Origin: Pseudomonadota bacterium
Lineage (GTDB): Bacteria > Pseudomonadota > Alphaproteobacteria > Sphingomonadales > Sphingomonadaceae
Direction: 5' to 3'
DNA: 23,708 nt
Assembly: GCA_023433445.1 (NCBI GenBank)
Contig: JAEZCS010000227.1
Coordinates: forward strand, 1-23,708
Made by a program: the position numbers and the translations under genes. Below the pieces are notes generated by a model. The model worked only from the letters and a program-made list of their open reading frames with translations, was not told the DNA's origin and searched no databases. Numbering within the stretch: position 1 is the stretch's first letter; each line of letters begins with the position of its first letter. Shown in pieces: positions 6,827-14,788 of this stretch.

Positions 6827-9800
6827 GCGGGCATCTCCGAACCGGTCGCGGGCAGGCTTTCCTTGCGGGTGAACAGGCGCACGACGGTGAAGAAAAACAG
6901 GGGAACATAAAAGATGGCCAGTACCGTTCCGGTCAGCATGCCCCCCGCGACCGCCGTGCCAATGGCGACCCGGCTCTGCGCGCCAGCGCCATGGGCGAGC
7001 GCCAGCGGGAGAACGCCCGCGATGAAGGCAAGGGAAGTCATGATGATCGGGCGGAGGCGAAGCCTGGCGGCCTCGATCGCAGCCTCCATCGCACCCTTGC
7101 CCTCGCGATATGCAAATTCGGCGAACTCAACAATCAGGATCGCGTTCTTTGCAGCCAGGCCCATGGTGGTGAGCAGCCCGACCTGGAAAAACACATTATT
7201 CTCCAAGCCGCGTGCCCAGACTGCAACTACGGCACCGATCAAGCCGAGCGGGATGACGAACAGCACGGCGAGCGGTACCGACCAGCTTTCATAAAGTGCG
7301 GCGAGGCAGAGAAACACCACAAGAACCGACAGAGAGTAGAGTAGAGGGGCCTGACCACCGGACAATTGTTCCTGATAGGAGAGGCCGCTCCACGCGTAGC
7401 TGGTCCCAGCGGGCAGCTCCTTTTGCAAGCGTACCATCTCGTCCATCGCCTCGCCCGAACTTGCGCCGGGCGCGGCCTGGCCCTGAATTTCATAGGAGGA
7501 TTGGCCATTGAAGCGGGCAACGGTTGTCGGGCCCATCTCCCAATGCGTGGTCGCGAAGGCTGAGAAAGGCACCATTTCTCCCGTCGATGCCGAACGGACC
7601 TGCCAATTTTCAATGTCGGTTGGCAACGCTCTATACTGGGCATCAGCCTGCATAAAGACACGCTTCACGCGGCCGCGGTCGATGAAGTCATTTATATAGG
7701 TGCTTCCCCACGCAGATCTCAGTACATCATCGACGTCACTTTGCCTAAGCCCAAGCACCGCAAGCTTTTCGCTGTCGATGTCTATCTTGAGCTGTGGTGT
7801 GTCTTCCAGCGTAGCGGCGCGGACACCGGCAAGAAGAGGGCTTTGTTCCGCAGCGGATAGCAGTTGATTCCGCAATGCCACGAACTTGTCTCGGCTGAGA
7901 CCGCCGGTGTTGAGCAACTCAAAGGTAAATCCATTCGACTGCCCTAGGCCGCGGATGGAAGGAGGCGTCATCGCAAGGATTTTTGCGTCACGCACCGCAG
8001 CCAGTTGTTTTGTGGCACGGTTCGCTATCTCACTTGCGCTGTTGGCCTTGCCCGAGCGATCTTCCCAAGGCTTTAGATTGATGAAGCCTTGGGAGGTATT
8101 TTCACCCTGTCCGGCAAAACTGAATCCTTGTGCGATGAAGATGCTTGCAACATTGTGGGATTCCTCGCTTTGGAAATAGTTGCGGACGCTATCTATCGCT
8201 TGCCTCGTCCTGGTTGACTTGGCACCCGGCGGAAGTGTCATCTGGACCATTACTTGTCCCTGATCTTCAACTGGCAGGAAGCTGGATGGCAGGCGAACGA
8301 ATAACAGGGCGATAATGCCAAGTACCACCACATAAACGCCCCAGAAAAGAGCGCGTCGATGCATGACGCTCTCCAACCAGCGCATGTAGCCGCCCGTGGC
8401 ACGTTCGAACCACCGGTTGAACTTACCCGCCCAGCCCTGCTGGCGGCGCTCTTCGTTCGCTGGTTTGAGCAGCGTCGCGCACAGGGCAGGTGACAGAATG
8501 AGCGCCACCACCACCGACAAGAGCATGGATGAGACGATGGTGATGGAGAATTGCCGATAGATGACCCCGGTCGATCCGCCGAAGAATGCCATCGGCAGCA
8601 GGACCGCTGACAGTACGAGCGCGATGCCTACCAAGGCGCTGCTGATCTCCTGCATAGACTTGATCGTGGCGGACCGCGCGTCCAGCCCCTCATCGTGCAT
8701 CAAGCGTTCGACATTTTCGACAACGACGATGGCATCATCGACCAACAGGCCGATCGAGAGCACCATGCCGAACAGGGTGAGCGTGTTGATAGAATAGCCA
8801 AAGAGCGCGAGGACTCCGAAGGTTCCAAGCAGGACCACGGGCACCGCCACGGCGGGTATGAGGGTCGCGCGCCAGCTTTGCAGGAAGACGAACATGACGA
8901 CGACTACGAGGCCGACCGCTTCGATGAGGGTCTTGATGACCTCATTCACCGAAAGCCGGATGAATGGCGTCGTATCGCGCGGAAAAGCGATGCTGTAGCC
9001 ATAGGGTAGGCCGGTCGACAGCTCTTCGACCTTGGCCTTTACAAGTTCGGCCGTTTTAAGCGCATCCGCACCGGGTGCGAGTTGCAGCGCGATGCCTGAA
9101 CCCGGATGGCCATTCAGCGTAGCAGAGGACGCATAGCTCTCATTGCCAAGTTCAACGCGGGCGACATCGGAAAGGTGGACGACCGAGCCGTCACTCTGCG
9201 TTTTGACGATTATGTTGCGGAATTGCTCCGGCGTCTCAAGGCGGGCGCGGGCCCTGACAGTTGCGTTCAGCTGCTGTCCTGCTGGTGCTGGATCAGCCCC
9301 GATCTGCCCAGCGGAGACTTCGATATTCTGCGACCGAATGGCGCTTTCGACGTCCGATGGCATCAATTTGACGGTGGCGAGCTTATAGGGGTCCAGCCAT
9401 ATGCGCATGGCATATTGCGAGCCGAAGATCTGAACGTCGCCAATGCCTTCCAGACGTGAAATAGGATCCTGGAAATTATTGACCAGATAATCCGAAATAT
9501 CAGCCTGGGTGGACCGGTCCGTGCTGTCATAAAGCGCGACCAGCATGAGGAAGTCGGTCTGCGATTTTGTGACTGTCAGGCCTTGCTGCTGAACTGCATT
9601 CGGCAAACGGTTCAACGCCTGCTGCACTCTGTTCTGAACCTGCACCTGGGCGGTGTCAGGGTCCGTCCCCTTGTTGAAGGTGACGCTAATGCGCGACTGG
9701 CCGTTCGCCGTGGAGGTCGAGGAGAAATACATCAGGCCGTCGATGCCAGTAAGCTGCTGCTCGATGACCTGGGTAACGCTGGTCTCGACGATATCTGCCG

Positions 9801-9960
9801 ATGCCCCTGGATAATTCGCCCGAACATTGACAGCAGGTGGCGCGATATCGGGATATTGTGCGATCGGCAGCGACAGCATTGCACCCAGTCCGGCGAGCAT
9901 GATGCCGATGGCAATCACCCACGCGAAAATGGGACGATCGATGAAAAAGCGGCTGATCAT
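6823..9960 (-). CDS. RND multidrug efflux permease, HAE1/AcrB-like
   Basis: This 1045-aa inner-membrane proton/drug antiporter is full length for the HAE1 family. The N-terminus (MISRFFIDRPIFAWVIAI) is characteristic. The proton-relay pair is present as LLVDDAIVVVENVE (D408 and D409), and the TM10 lysine lies in GLAAKNAILIVEFAEFA (near K938). Two large periplasmic loops (about residues 30-335 and 560-865) separate two sets of six helices. It is encoded nine bases after the adaptor gene and overlaps the outer-membrane-factor gene, so one transcript makes the whole pump. The divergent response regulator is the obvious candidate controller. Substrates are unknown. Confidence 0.96.
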   Translation of the reverse strand: MISRFFIDRPIFAWVIAIGIMLAGLGAMLSLPIAQYPDIAPPAVNVRANYPGASADIVETSVTQVIEQQLTGIDGLMYFSSTSTANGQSRISVTFNKGTDPDTAQVQVQNRVQQALNRLPNAVQQQGLTVTKSQTDFLMLVALYDSTDRSTQADISDYLVNNFQDPISRLEGIGDVQIFGSQYAMRIWLDPYKLATVKLMPSDVESAIRSQNIEVSAGQIGADPAPAGQQLNATVRARARLETPEQFRNIIVKTQSDGSVVHLSDVARVELGNESYASSATLNGHPGSGIALQLAPGADALKTAELVKAKVEELSTGLPYGYSIAFPRDTTPFIRLSVNEVIKTLIEAVGLVVVVMFVFLQSWRATLIPAVAVPVVLLGTFGVLALFGYSINTLTLFGMVLSIGLLVDDAIVVVENVERLMHDEGLDARSATIKSMQEISSALVGIALVLSAVLLPMAFFGGSTGVIYRQFSITIVSSMLLSVVVALILSPALCATLLKPANEERRQQGWAGKFNRWFERATGGYMRWLESVMHRRALFWGVYVVVLGIIALLFVRLPSSFLPVEDQGQVMVQMTLPPGAKSTRTRQAIDSVRNYFQSEESHNVASIFIAQGFSFAGQGENTSQGFINLKPWEDRSGKANSASEIANRATKQLAAVRDAKILAMTPPSIRGLGQSNGFTFELLNTGGLSRDKFVALRNQLLSAAEQSPLLAGVRAATLEDTPQLKIDIDSEKLAVLGLRQSDVDDVLRSAWGSTYINDFIDRGRVKRVFMQADAQYRALPTDIENWQVRSASTGEMVPFSAFATTHWEMGPTTVARFNGQSSYEIQGQAAPGASSGEAMDEMVRLQKELPAGTSYAWSGLSYQEQLSGGQAPLLYSLSVLVVFLCLAALYESWSVPLAVLFVIPLGLIGAVVAVWARGLENNVFFQVGLLTTMGLAAKNAILIVEFAEFAYREGKGAMEAAIEAARLRLRPIIMTSLAFIAGVLPLALAHGAGAQSRVAIGTAVAGGMLTGTVLAIFYVPLFFFTVVRLFTRKESLPATGSEMPA

Positions 9961-9969
9961 TTCGAGATC

Positions 9970-11109
9970 CTAGCGCTCTTGACTGATGGTGGCGGCGCGG
10001 ACGGTGTCACCGGGTTTCACCTTGTCGGTTCCCTCGACGATCAGCCGTTCACCAGCTTTGAGGCCTGAGGTGATCAACCACTTGTCGCCTATGGCTTGAG
10101 CCGCCGTGACTGTCCGACGCTCGACCTTGTTCGCGCGATCCACGATCAACGCCGTGGCGTTCCCCTTGGGATCGCGACTGATACCTTGCTGAGGCGCCAA
10201 TATGCCTCCGGGGATCACGGCTTGCGGCGCCACGACGCGCACGAACATACCCGGAAGGAGGAGGCTGTCAGGATTTGGAAACCGTGCGCGCAAGGTGACC
10301 GTACCGCTGTTCGGGTCGACAATCGGCTCAGCAAACTCGATACGCCCTTCCAGCGGGTATTCACTTCCGTCGTCCAGCTTCAGACGGATGGTCGCGCTTG
10401 CCGGGAGCGCCTTGCCAGCAGCCAGGCTGCGCCGGAGCGCCAGCAATTGAGCGCTCGACTGCGTGATGTCGACGAAAATGGGATCGAGTTGCTGAATAGT
10501 GGCGAGCGGGGTCGCCTGGCTGGCAGTCACCAACGCGCCGGGGGTGAACAGGGATCGGCCAATCCGACCGCTGATCGGCGCCTGGACTTCAGTGAAGCGC
10601 AAATTGATATTCGCAGTCTGAAGCGAAGCGCGCGCTTGCTGGATTGCCGCCCCCGCTTGGCGAGCGGCGGCGATCACATCGTCTCGCTCCTGGGCGCTTA
10701 CGGCCTCGGTCTGTCCGAGCGTCTGATACCGGCGCTCTCTGGCTTGAGCCGCAATGGCCATGGCCTGCGCATTAGCGAGGGCGGCCTGCGCTTCGTCACG
10801 GGATGCACGATAAAGCGATGGGTCGATTTGGTAGAGTGGCTGACCGGCGCGGACATAAGAGCCCTCTGTGAAAAGGCGTTTTTGAATGACACCTGCCACC
10901 TGCGGGCGCACTTCCGACATCAGGGTCGATACTGTGCGGCCCGGGAGTTCAGTTGACACGGTCACGTCTTGCCCCCGAAGCGTGACTATGCCGACCTCGA
11001 CCTGTTTCTTGACCGGTGGTTTGCTCTGACCGCAGGCGGCCGCGAGCATGCATAGCGCCATGCTAAATTGAATGCGGCGGGGAACGGAAGATGCAAGGCG
11101 CGACGGCAT
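9970..11109 (-). CDS. RND periplasmic adaptor (MexA/AcrA-like) lipoprotein
   Basis: This 379-aa membrane-fusion protein bridges the permease and the outer-membrane factor. The N-terminus carries a lipobox LAAAC (Cys26). The first lipoyl/barrel half appears at VRPQVAGVIQKRLFTEGSYVRAGQPLYQIDP (about residues 67-97). An alanine/glutamine-rich helical hairpin follows (about 98-165), then the returning half at FTEVQAPISGRIGRSLFTPGALV. The C-terminal barrel region ends with a typical GLKAGERLIVEGTDKVKPGD segment. A start at the internal ATG (11061) would still leave a short lipoprotein signal, but 11109 gives the better basic n-region. It is the first gene of the operon, and its leader contains a striking inverted repeat about 40 bases upstream. 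Confidence 0.94.
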   Translation of the reverse strand: MPSRLASSVPRRIQFSMALCMLAAACGQSKPPVKKQVEVGIVTLRGQDVTVSTELPGRTVSTLMSEVRPQVAGVIQKRLFTEGSYVRAGQPLYQIDPSLYRASRDEAQAALANAQAMAIAAQARERRYQTLGQTEAVSAQERDDVIAAARQAGAAIQQARASLQTANINLRFTEVQAPISGRIGRSLFTPGALVTASQATPLATIQQLDPIFVDITQSSAQLLALRRSLAAGKALPASATIRLKLDDGSEYPLEGRIEFAEPIVDPNSGTVTLRARFPNPDSLLLPGMFVRVVAPQAVIPGGILAPQQGISRDPKGNATALIVDRANKVERRTVTAAQAIGDKWLITSGLKAGERLIVEGTDKVKPGDTVRAATISQER

Positions 11110-11150
11110 AGCGGCAGGCGGTCCAATAGCGACGTTAGCGATTGCGAAAA

Positions 11151-11189
11151 CTTCACCCGGCGCAGGGGGAGGGGGAGCGCCGGGTGAAG
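11151..11189 (-). repeat. 13-bp perfect inverted repeat with purine spacer; possible attenuator
   Basis: CTTCACCCGGCGC (11151-11163) and GCGCCGGGTGAAG (11177-11189) are perfect inverted arms. The 13-base spacer reads A-GGGGG-A-GGGGG-A on the plus strand. Read on the minus strand, in the direction of the efflux genes, the GC-rich hairpin is followed by TTTTCG, which resembles an intrinsic terminator. It ends about 41 bases before the adaptor start. It could be a leader attenuator, an operator, or a dispersed palindromic element. Confidence 0.6.
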
Positions 11190-11306
11190 GACGGGCCAGC
11201 TAGGCAACGAGCGTTCCCGGCTATGCTCCGACACTTCCTCTTCGCTATTCCGCAGGCCAATGAAAAGCCCCATCATGTCCCATTGTGCAACGCAGTATGT
11301 CGGAAT

Positions 11307-11324
11307 GTATCAGCACGTATCAGC
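11307..11324 (+). promoter_or_regulatory. Tandem GTATCAGC repeats, candidate response-regulator operator
   Basis: GTATCAGC occurs at 11307-11314 and again at 11317-11324, an exact 8-bp direct repeat with 10-bp period. A weaker GTATGT lies 12 bp upstream (11295). OmpR-family regulators typically bind direct repeats spaced about one helical turn, and the adjacent gene encodes such a regulator. Autoregulation is therefore plausible. Confidence 0.45.
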
Positions 11325-11373
11325 CTGCTGGAGATGGGCAGACTTTTTATGTCGGACGCCGTAGAACAGGCTG

Positions 11374-12108
11374 ATGCCTGACCAGATGAACAGCCGCCAA
11401 CCGCGCCTCATAGTTGTTGACGACGATCCCGATATTCGTGACTTGATCGTCCGGCAACTTCAGCAAGAACATTATGATGTCGTGCCTGCAGGCAGCCTGG
11501 CTGCGTTCAACGAAGCCCTTTCGATGCACCCTGCGGACCTCATCGTGCTCGATCTCAACCTCCCCGACGGGGATGGCCTGAATCTGTGTCGAGAATTACG
11601 CGCTCAAGGCAGCGACGTTCGCATCATCATGGTGTCAGCCAGAGGCAGCGCGATCGATCGAGTGCTGGGGCTGGAACTGGGGGCCGATGATTACCTCACG
11701 AAACCGTTTGAACCACGGGAATTGCTGGTGAGGATACGCAACCTGCTTCGCCGTGCCCATATCGAAGATCCTGAACGACAGCGTGGCAAGGCTGCCCGGA
11801 CGGCCCGCTTCGGGCCTTGGCGTCTCGACCTTTTCCAACGGAGGCTGATTGCTGAAGACGGCCGTCTCGTGATGCTGTCATCAGCAGAATTCCGACTGCT
11901 GTCTCGCTTTATCGATGAGCCCAATGTTGTTCTTTCCCGTGAGAATTTGGTACCGGAACGGAGAGCCACGGCTGCTTTTGACCGATCCATCGATCTTCAG
12001 GTGAGCCGGTTGAGGCAGAAGTTGGCGACCATGCCGGGAAGTGAAGAACTCATCCTGACAGTGCGCGGGGAAGGATATGTGCTCGCCAGTCCGGTGTCAT
12101 TCGAATGA
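11374..12108 (+). CDS. OmpR-family response regulator
   Basis: This 244-aa two-component response regulator is predicted to control transcription. The receiver domain runs from LIVVDDDPDIRDL (acidic pocket, residues 15-18) through the phospho-acceptor in LIVLDLNLPDGDG (Asp60) to DDYLTKPFEPRELLVRI (conserved Lys). The C-terminal winged-helix domain includes the AEFRLLSRF segment, FDRSIDLQVSRLRQKL (recognition helix region) and the closing TVRGEGYVL hairpin. The start is the ATG at 11374; a second ATG four codons in is possible, and both have weak ribosome sites. It overlaps the kinase gene by ATGA. Divergence from the RND operon makes that operon the likely target. Confidence 0.94.
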   Translation: MPDQMNSRQPRLIVVDDDPDIRDLIVRQLQQEHYDVVPAGSLAAFNEALSMHPADLIVLDLNLPDGDGLNLCRELRAQGSDVRIIMVSARGSAIDRVLGLELGADDYLTKPFEPRELLVRIRNLLRRAHIEDPERQRGKAARTARFGPWRLDLFQRRLIAEDGRLVMLSSAEFRLLSRFIDEPNVVLSRENLVPERRATAAFDRSIDLQVSRLRQKLATMPGSEELILTVRGEGYVLASPVSFE

Positions 12109-13475
12109 TCTGGCCTCTTGGGCATGGCGTCCGAAGCTTTCTGCGGTCGCTAACGGGCCGCATATTCCTGTTGTTGACGGTTGGCATGTCCCTGGCGGCT
12201 ATGCTTGCTCTGCTGGTTGCCGAACATAGCCGCAGCCGGGATTTTCAAAGCTGGCGCATTCAGCGCGTCGTCGCGAGTGCGGACGATATCGCGCACCGCC
12301 TGCAACGCGATCCCAAGCGGGTGGAGGCTATGCTGGCGTCACAGCAAATCATGGGAGCCGCACTGGCACCCGAGGGGATCGCGGTTGACGAACCAGACGT
12401 GGCGCTAGCCAAAGCGCTGAGAGTGAGATTCGGGCCGGAATCGAACCCGGAAGCAAGTCAGGTTCCCGCAGGCCTTTGCTTTCCCCGGTCACGCTATGAT
12501 CCTTCGGTAGGTGCCGCAGGTGTGGTCGATGCGCCGCGCCCTTCATGCTGGATCGTGCGCTTCACTGACAGGACTGGCGCGCGAAGGTCTATGGCGCTCA
12601 ACCTGCCGCGCATGGAACGACCAGCGAGCATGATGGCTAACCCGCTTTACATGCTGCTGATCGTCATTGCGTCTGCTGGCCTCGCCATTGTTGTGGCACG
12701 GATCGTGGCCGAGCCCTTGCGTCGATTAAAGCATGCGGCAGAGTCATTTTCATTGTCTCTGGATCCCGAGGAAATTCCTGAACGTGGCCCCGAGGAGATC
12801 CGGGCGGCGCTGTCGACTTTCAACCTCATGCAGAGGAGGGCCCGCGCCGGTTTTGCCGAGCGTACACAGTTGCTGGCCGCGATCAGCCACGATCTGCAGA
12901 CACCTCTTACACGGCTGAGGCTGCGGCTCGAGCTTGTTGAAAATGAAGAACTTCGCGCTCGGCTTTTGCAGGACCATCAGGCGATGCAGACCCTGGTCAA
13001 GGAAGGGTTGGATTTGGCCGCTAGCACCGAAACCCAAGAGGAATGGTCAGTAGTCGATGTAGATTCCCTGCTCGAGAGCATGGTCGAGGATGCGGAGGAT
13101 CTGGGTGCGCCTTTGCGGTTTTCAGGAGGATGTGGTGGGACGATCCGTGTGAAGCCCAATGCCCTTAGCCGGTGCATCAGCAATCTGGTCAATAACGCTT
13201 TAAAATATGGTGGCGAGGCAGAAATCGGCTGCGCTCGACTAGGGGGGCGAGTTCTTATCCACATCAGGGACAAGGGCCCCGGCATCCCGCCAGATCAACT
13301 CGATCAAATGTTCGAACCCTTCACCCGTGGCGCTTCAGGGCAACCGGGCGGGCGACCAGGAACGGGCATTGGCCTCACCATTGCCCGGTCATTGGCAATG
13401 ACTTTTGATGCGTCGGTTCGCCTGATGAATGCGGAAGGCGGAGGCTTGATCGCCACTATCGACATGAAGGCATAA
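12105..13475 (+). CDS. Sensor histidine kinase, partner of the OmpR-type regulator
   Basis: This 456-aa inner-membrane sensor kinase has two membrane segments (about residues 19-40 and 179-200) that enclose a periplasmic domain of ~138 residues. That domain has two cysteines (near 125 and 148), which could form a disulfide or bind a ligand. A HAMP-like linker follows (VAEPLRRLKHAAESF). The H-box is AAISHDLQTPLTRLRLRLE (His near 262). The ATPase domain has NLVNNALKYG, DKGPGIP, MFEPFTRG and GTGIGLTIA. The gene is coupled to the regulator gene by a 4-nt overlap. Its 3' end overlaps the 3' end of convergent modC by 20 bp. The signal it senses is unknown. Confidence 0.94.
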   Translation: MIWPLGHGVRSFLRSLTGRIFLLLTVGMSLAAMLALLVAEHSRSRDFQSWRIQRVVASADDIAHRLQRDPKRVEAMLASQQIMGAALAPEGIAVDEPDVALAKALRVRFGPESNPEASQVPAGLCFPRSRYDPSVGAAGVVDAPRPSCWIVRFTDRTGARRSMALNLPRMERPASMMANPLYMLLIVIASAGLAIVVARIVAEPLRRLKHAAESFSLSLDPEEIPERGPEEIRAALSTFNLMQRRARAGFAERTQLLAAISHDLQTPLTRLRLRLELVENEELRARLLQDHQAMQTLVKEGLDLAASTETQEEWSVVDVDSLLESMVEDAEDLGAPLRFSGGCGGTIRVKPNALSRCISNLVNNALKYGGEAEIGCARLGGRVLIHIRDKGPGIPPDQLDQMFEPFTRGASGQPGGRPGTGIGLTIARSLAMTFDASVRLMNAEGGGLIATIDMKA

Positions 13476-14091
13476 GCTCGATCTTCTGTGTCGCCAACCG
13501 GTCGGCCTCCGCCGGATTATGCGTGACATAGATTATCGGCAGCCGAAGCTCGTCACGAATGCGCAGGATGACGTCCATAATGTCTTCCCGGCGGGCAGGA
13601 TCGATCGACGCAAGGGGCTCATCCATGAGGAGCGCCCGGGCGCCGGACAGAAGCGCGCGGCCGATAGCGACCCGTTGGGCCTCACCGCCCGACAAGGTGC
13701 CGGGCCAGCGGCCAAGCAAATGTTCGATGCCGAGGAAGTCGATGACGGCCTGCAGCGACATCCACCGGTTCTCGGGAGCCGCGAGGCGGTAGCCGTAGAG
13801 CAGGTTCGCGCGCACCCGAAGATGGGGAAACAGCCGGCCGTCCTGAAAAACATAGCCGATGCGACGGCGATGTGGAGGAAGGTCGATGGCTGCGCTGTCA
13901 TCGAACAGCATCTCTCCGTTAATGCTGATATGGCCGTGATCGGGGCGCAGCAAGCCCGCGATCATGTTCAGAATCGATGTTTTCCCGATGCCGGACGGAC
14001 CCCAGAGCAGCGTGATGCCGTCGGACGCAACGAAGCGCGCGGCAACAACATGATCGCCAAGGCTCTTGTGGACATCGACGTTAAAGGACAT
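13456..14091 (-). CDS. modC: Molybdate ABC transporter ATP-binding protein, short form
   Basis: This 211-aa ATPase energises molybdate import. It has Walker A GPSGIGKTS (near residues 30-38), a Q-loop in YVFQDGRLFPHLRV, signature LSGGEAQRVAIGRALL, Walker B ALLMDEPLASID and the H-loop IIYVTHNPAEA. The start at 14091 overlaps modB by 11 nt; a frame open to 14148 would lie deep inside modB. Typical ModC proteins are ~350 aa with a C-terminal TOBE/MOP molybdate-binding domain. Here the protein stops ~20 residues after the H-loop, so that regulatory domain is absent. Its end overlaps the histidine-kinase end by 20 bp on the opposite strand. Confidence 0.9.
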   Translation of the reverse strand: MSFNVDVHKSLGDHVVAARFVASDGITLLWGPSGIGKTSILNMIAGLLRPDHGHISINGEMLFDDSAAIDLPPHRRRIGYVFQDGRLFPHLRVRANLLYGYRLAAPENRWMSLQAVIDFLGIEHLLGRWPGTLSGGEAQRVAIGRALLSGARALLMDEPLASIDPARREDIMDVILRIRDELRLPIIYVTHNPAEADRLATQKIELMPSCR

Positions 14092-14788
14092 GACGCGTCC
14101 CTGGTGCTGCTGTCCGGCGGGCCAGCGCTTCCGAAAGTAATAGAGCACCTAAGGAAAGGCCGATCGAAATCAGTGCCAGTCGCCAGACGGCCGCATCCGC
14201 GCCAGGCACTTGAAGGGCGCTATAAATGGCGAGTGACAGGGTGCGCGTTTCCCCTGGGATATTTGAAACGAAGGTGATGGTGGCGCCAAATTCCCCTAGC
14301 GACCGGGCGAAGCCAAGGATGAAGGCTGCTGCGACGCCCGGCAGGGACAGCGGCAGCATGATCGTGAAAAAGCAACGGGCGGGACTCGCGCCGAGGGTTT
14401 GGGCCGCTTCCTCCAACCGACGATCAACAGCTTCGATCGACAGCCGGATCGCGCGCACCATCAGGGGGAGTGCCATGATCCCCGCAGCGATGGCAGCGCC
14501 AGTCCATCGGAACATGACGGACACGCCGAGCCAGCGCTCCAATATGCCGCCTACTGGACCGGCGGGCCCGAAGGTCAGCAGCAACATCCATCCGATGACT
14601 ACCGGTGGGAGTACCAGCGGCAGATGCACGGCTGCATCCAGGAGCAGCTTGCCGGGGAAGCGCCAACGCGCGAGCACCCAGGCGAGGGCGAAGGCCAAGG
14701 GCAAGGTAATGAGCATAGCCGCAAGGCTGACTTTCAGGGAGAGCAAGACAATCTCCCACTCTTCGGGCCCGAGCGATACTAAAGTCAC
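14081..14788 (-). CDS. modB: Molybdate ABC transporter permease
   Basis: This 235-aa inner-membrane permease has about five to six hydrophobic helices. It carries the HLPLVLPPVVIGWMLLLTFG segment typical of ModB, and the EAA coupling loop EEAAQTLGASPARCFFTIMLPLSLPG (about residues 125-150) that docks the ATPase. The GTG start at 14788 overlaps the modA stop (GTGA), and the 3' end overlaps modC by 11 nt, so modABC is tightly coupled. ARSLGEFGATITFVSNIPGETRTL is the conserved molybdate/tungstate permease segment. Confidence 0.94.
   Translation of the reverse strand: MTLVSLGPEEWEIVLLSLKVSLAAMLITLPLAFALAWVLARWRFPGKLLLDAAVHLPLVLPPVVIGWMLLLTFGPAGPVGGILERWLGVSVMFRWTGAAIAAGIMALPLMVRAIRLSIEAVDRRLEEAAQTLGASPARCFFTIMLPLSLPGVAAAFILGFARSLGEFGATITFVSNIPGETRTLSLAIYSALQVPGADAAVWRLALISIGLSLGALLLSEALARRTAAPGTRHVL

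Larger units (their letters stand above)
11110..11373. promoter_or_regulatory. Divergent control region, efflux operon versus two-component system
   Basis: This 264-bp region separates the minus-strand efflux operon from the plus-strand regulator genes. Near the efflux side it holds a long inverted repeat (11151-11189). Near the regulator side it holds a tandem 8-bp direct repeat (11307-11324) and a 10-codon mini-ORF that starts at 11349. I do not see consensus sigma-70 boxes in either direction, as expected if an activator recruits polymerase. Confidence 0.6.

Noticed and set aside
10096..10956. 286-codon plus-strand open frame opposite the adaptor gene
   Set aside because: The adaptor protein on the minus strand is unmistakable, and this frame shows no protein-like features.
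13519..14277. 252-codon plus-strand open frame opposite modC and modB
   Set aside because: modC and modB carry full ABC-transporter motifs on the other strand; this frame is a shadow.
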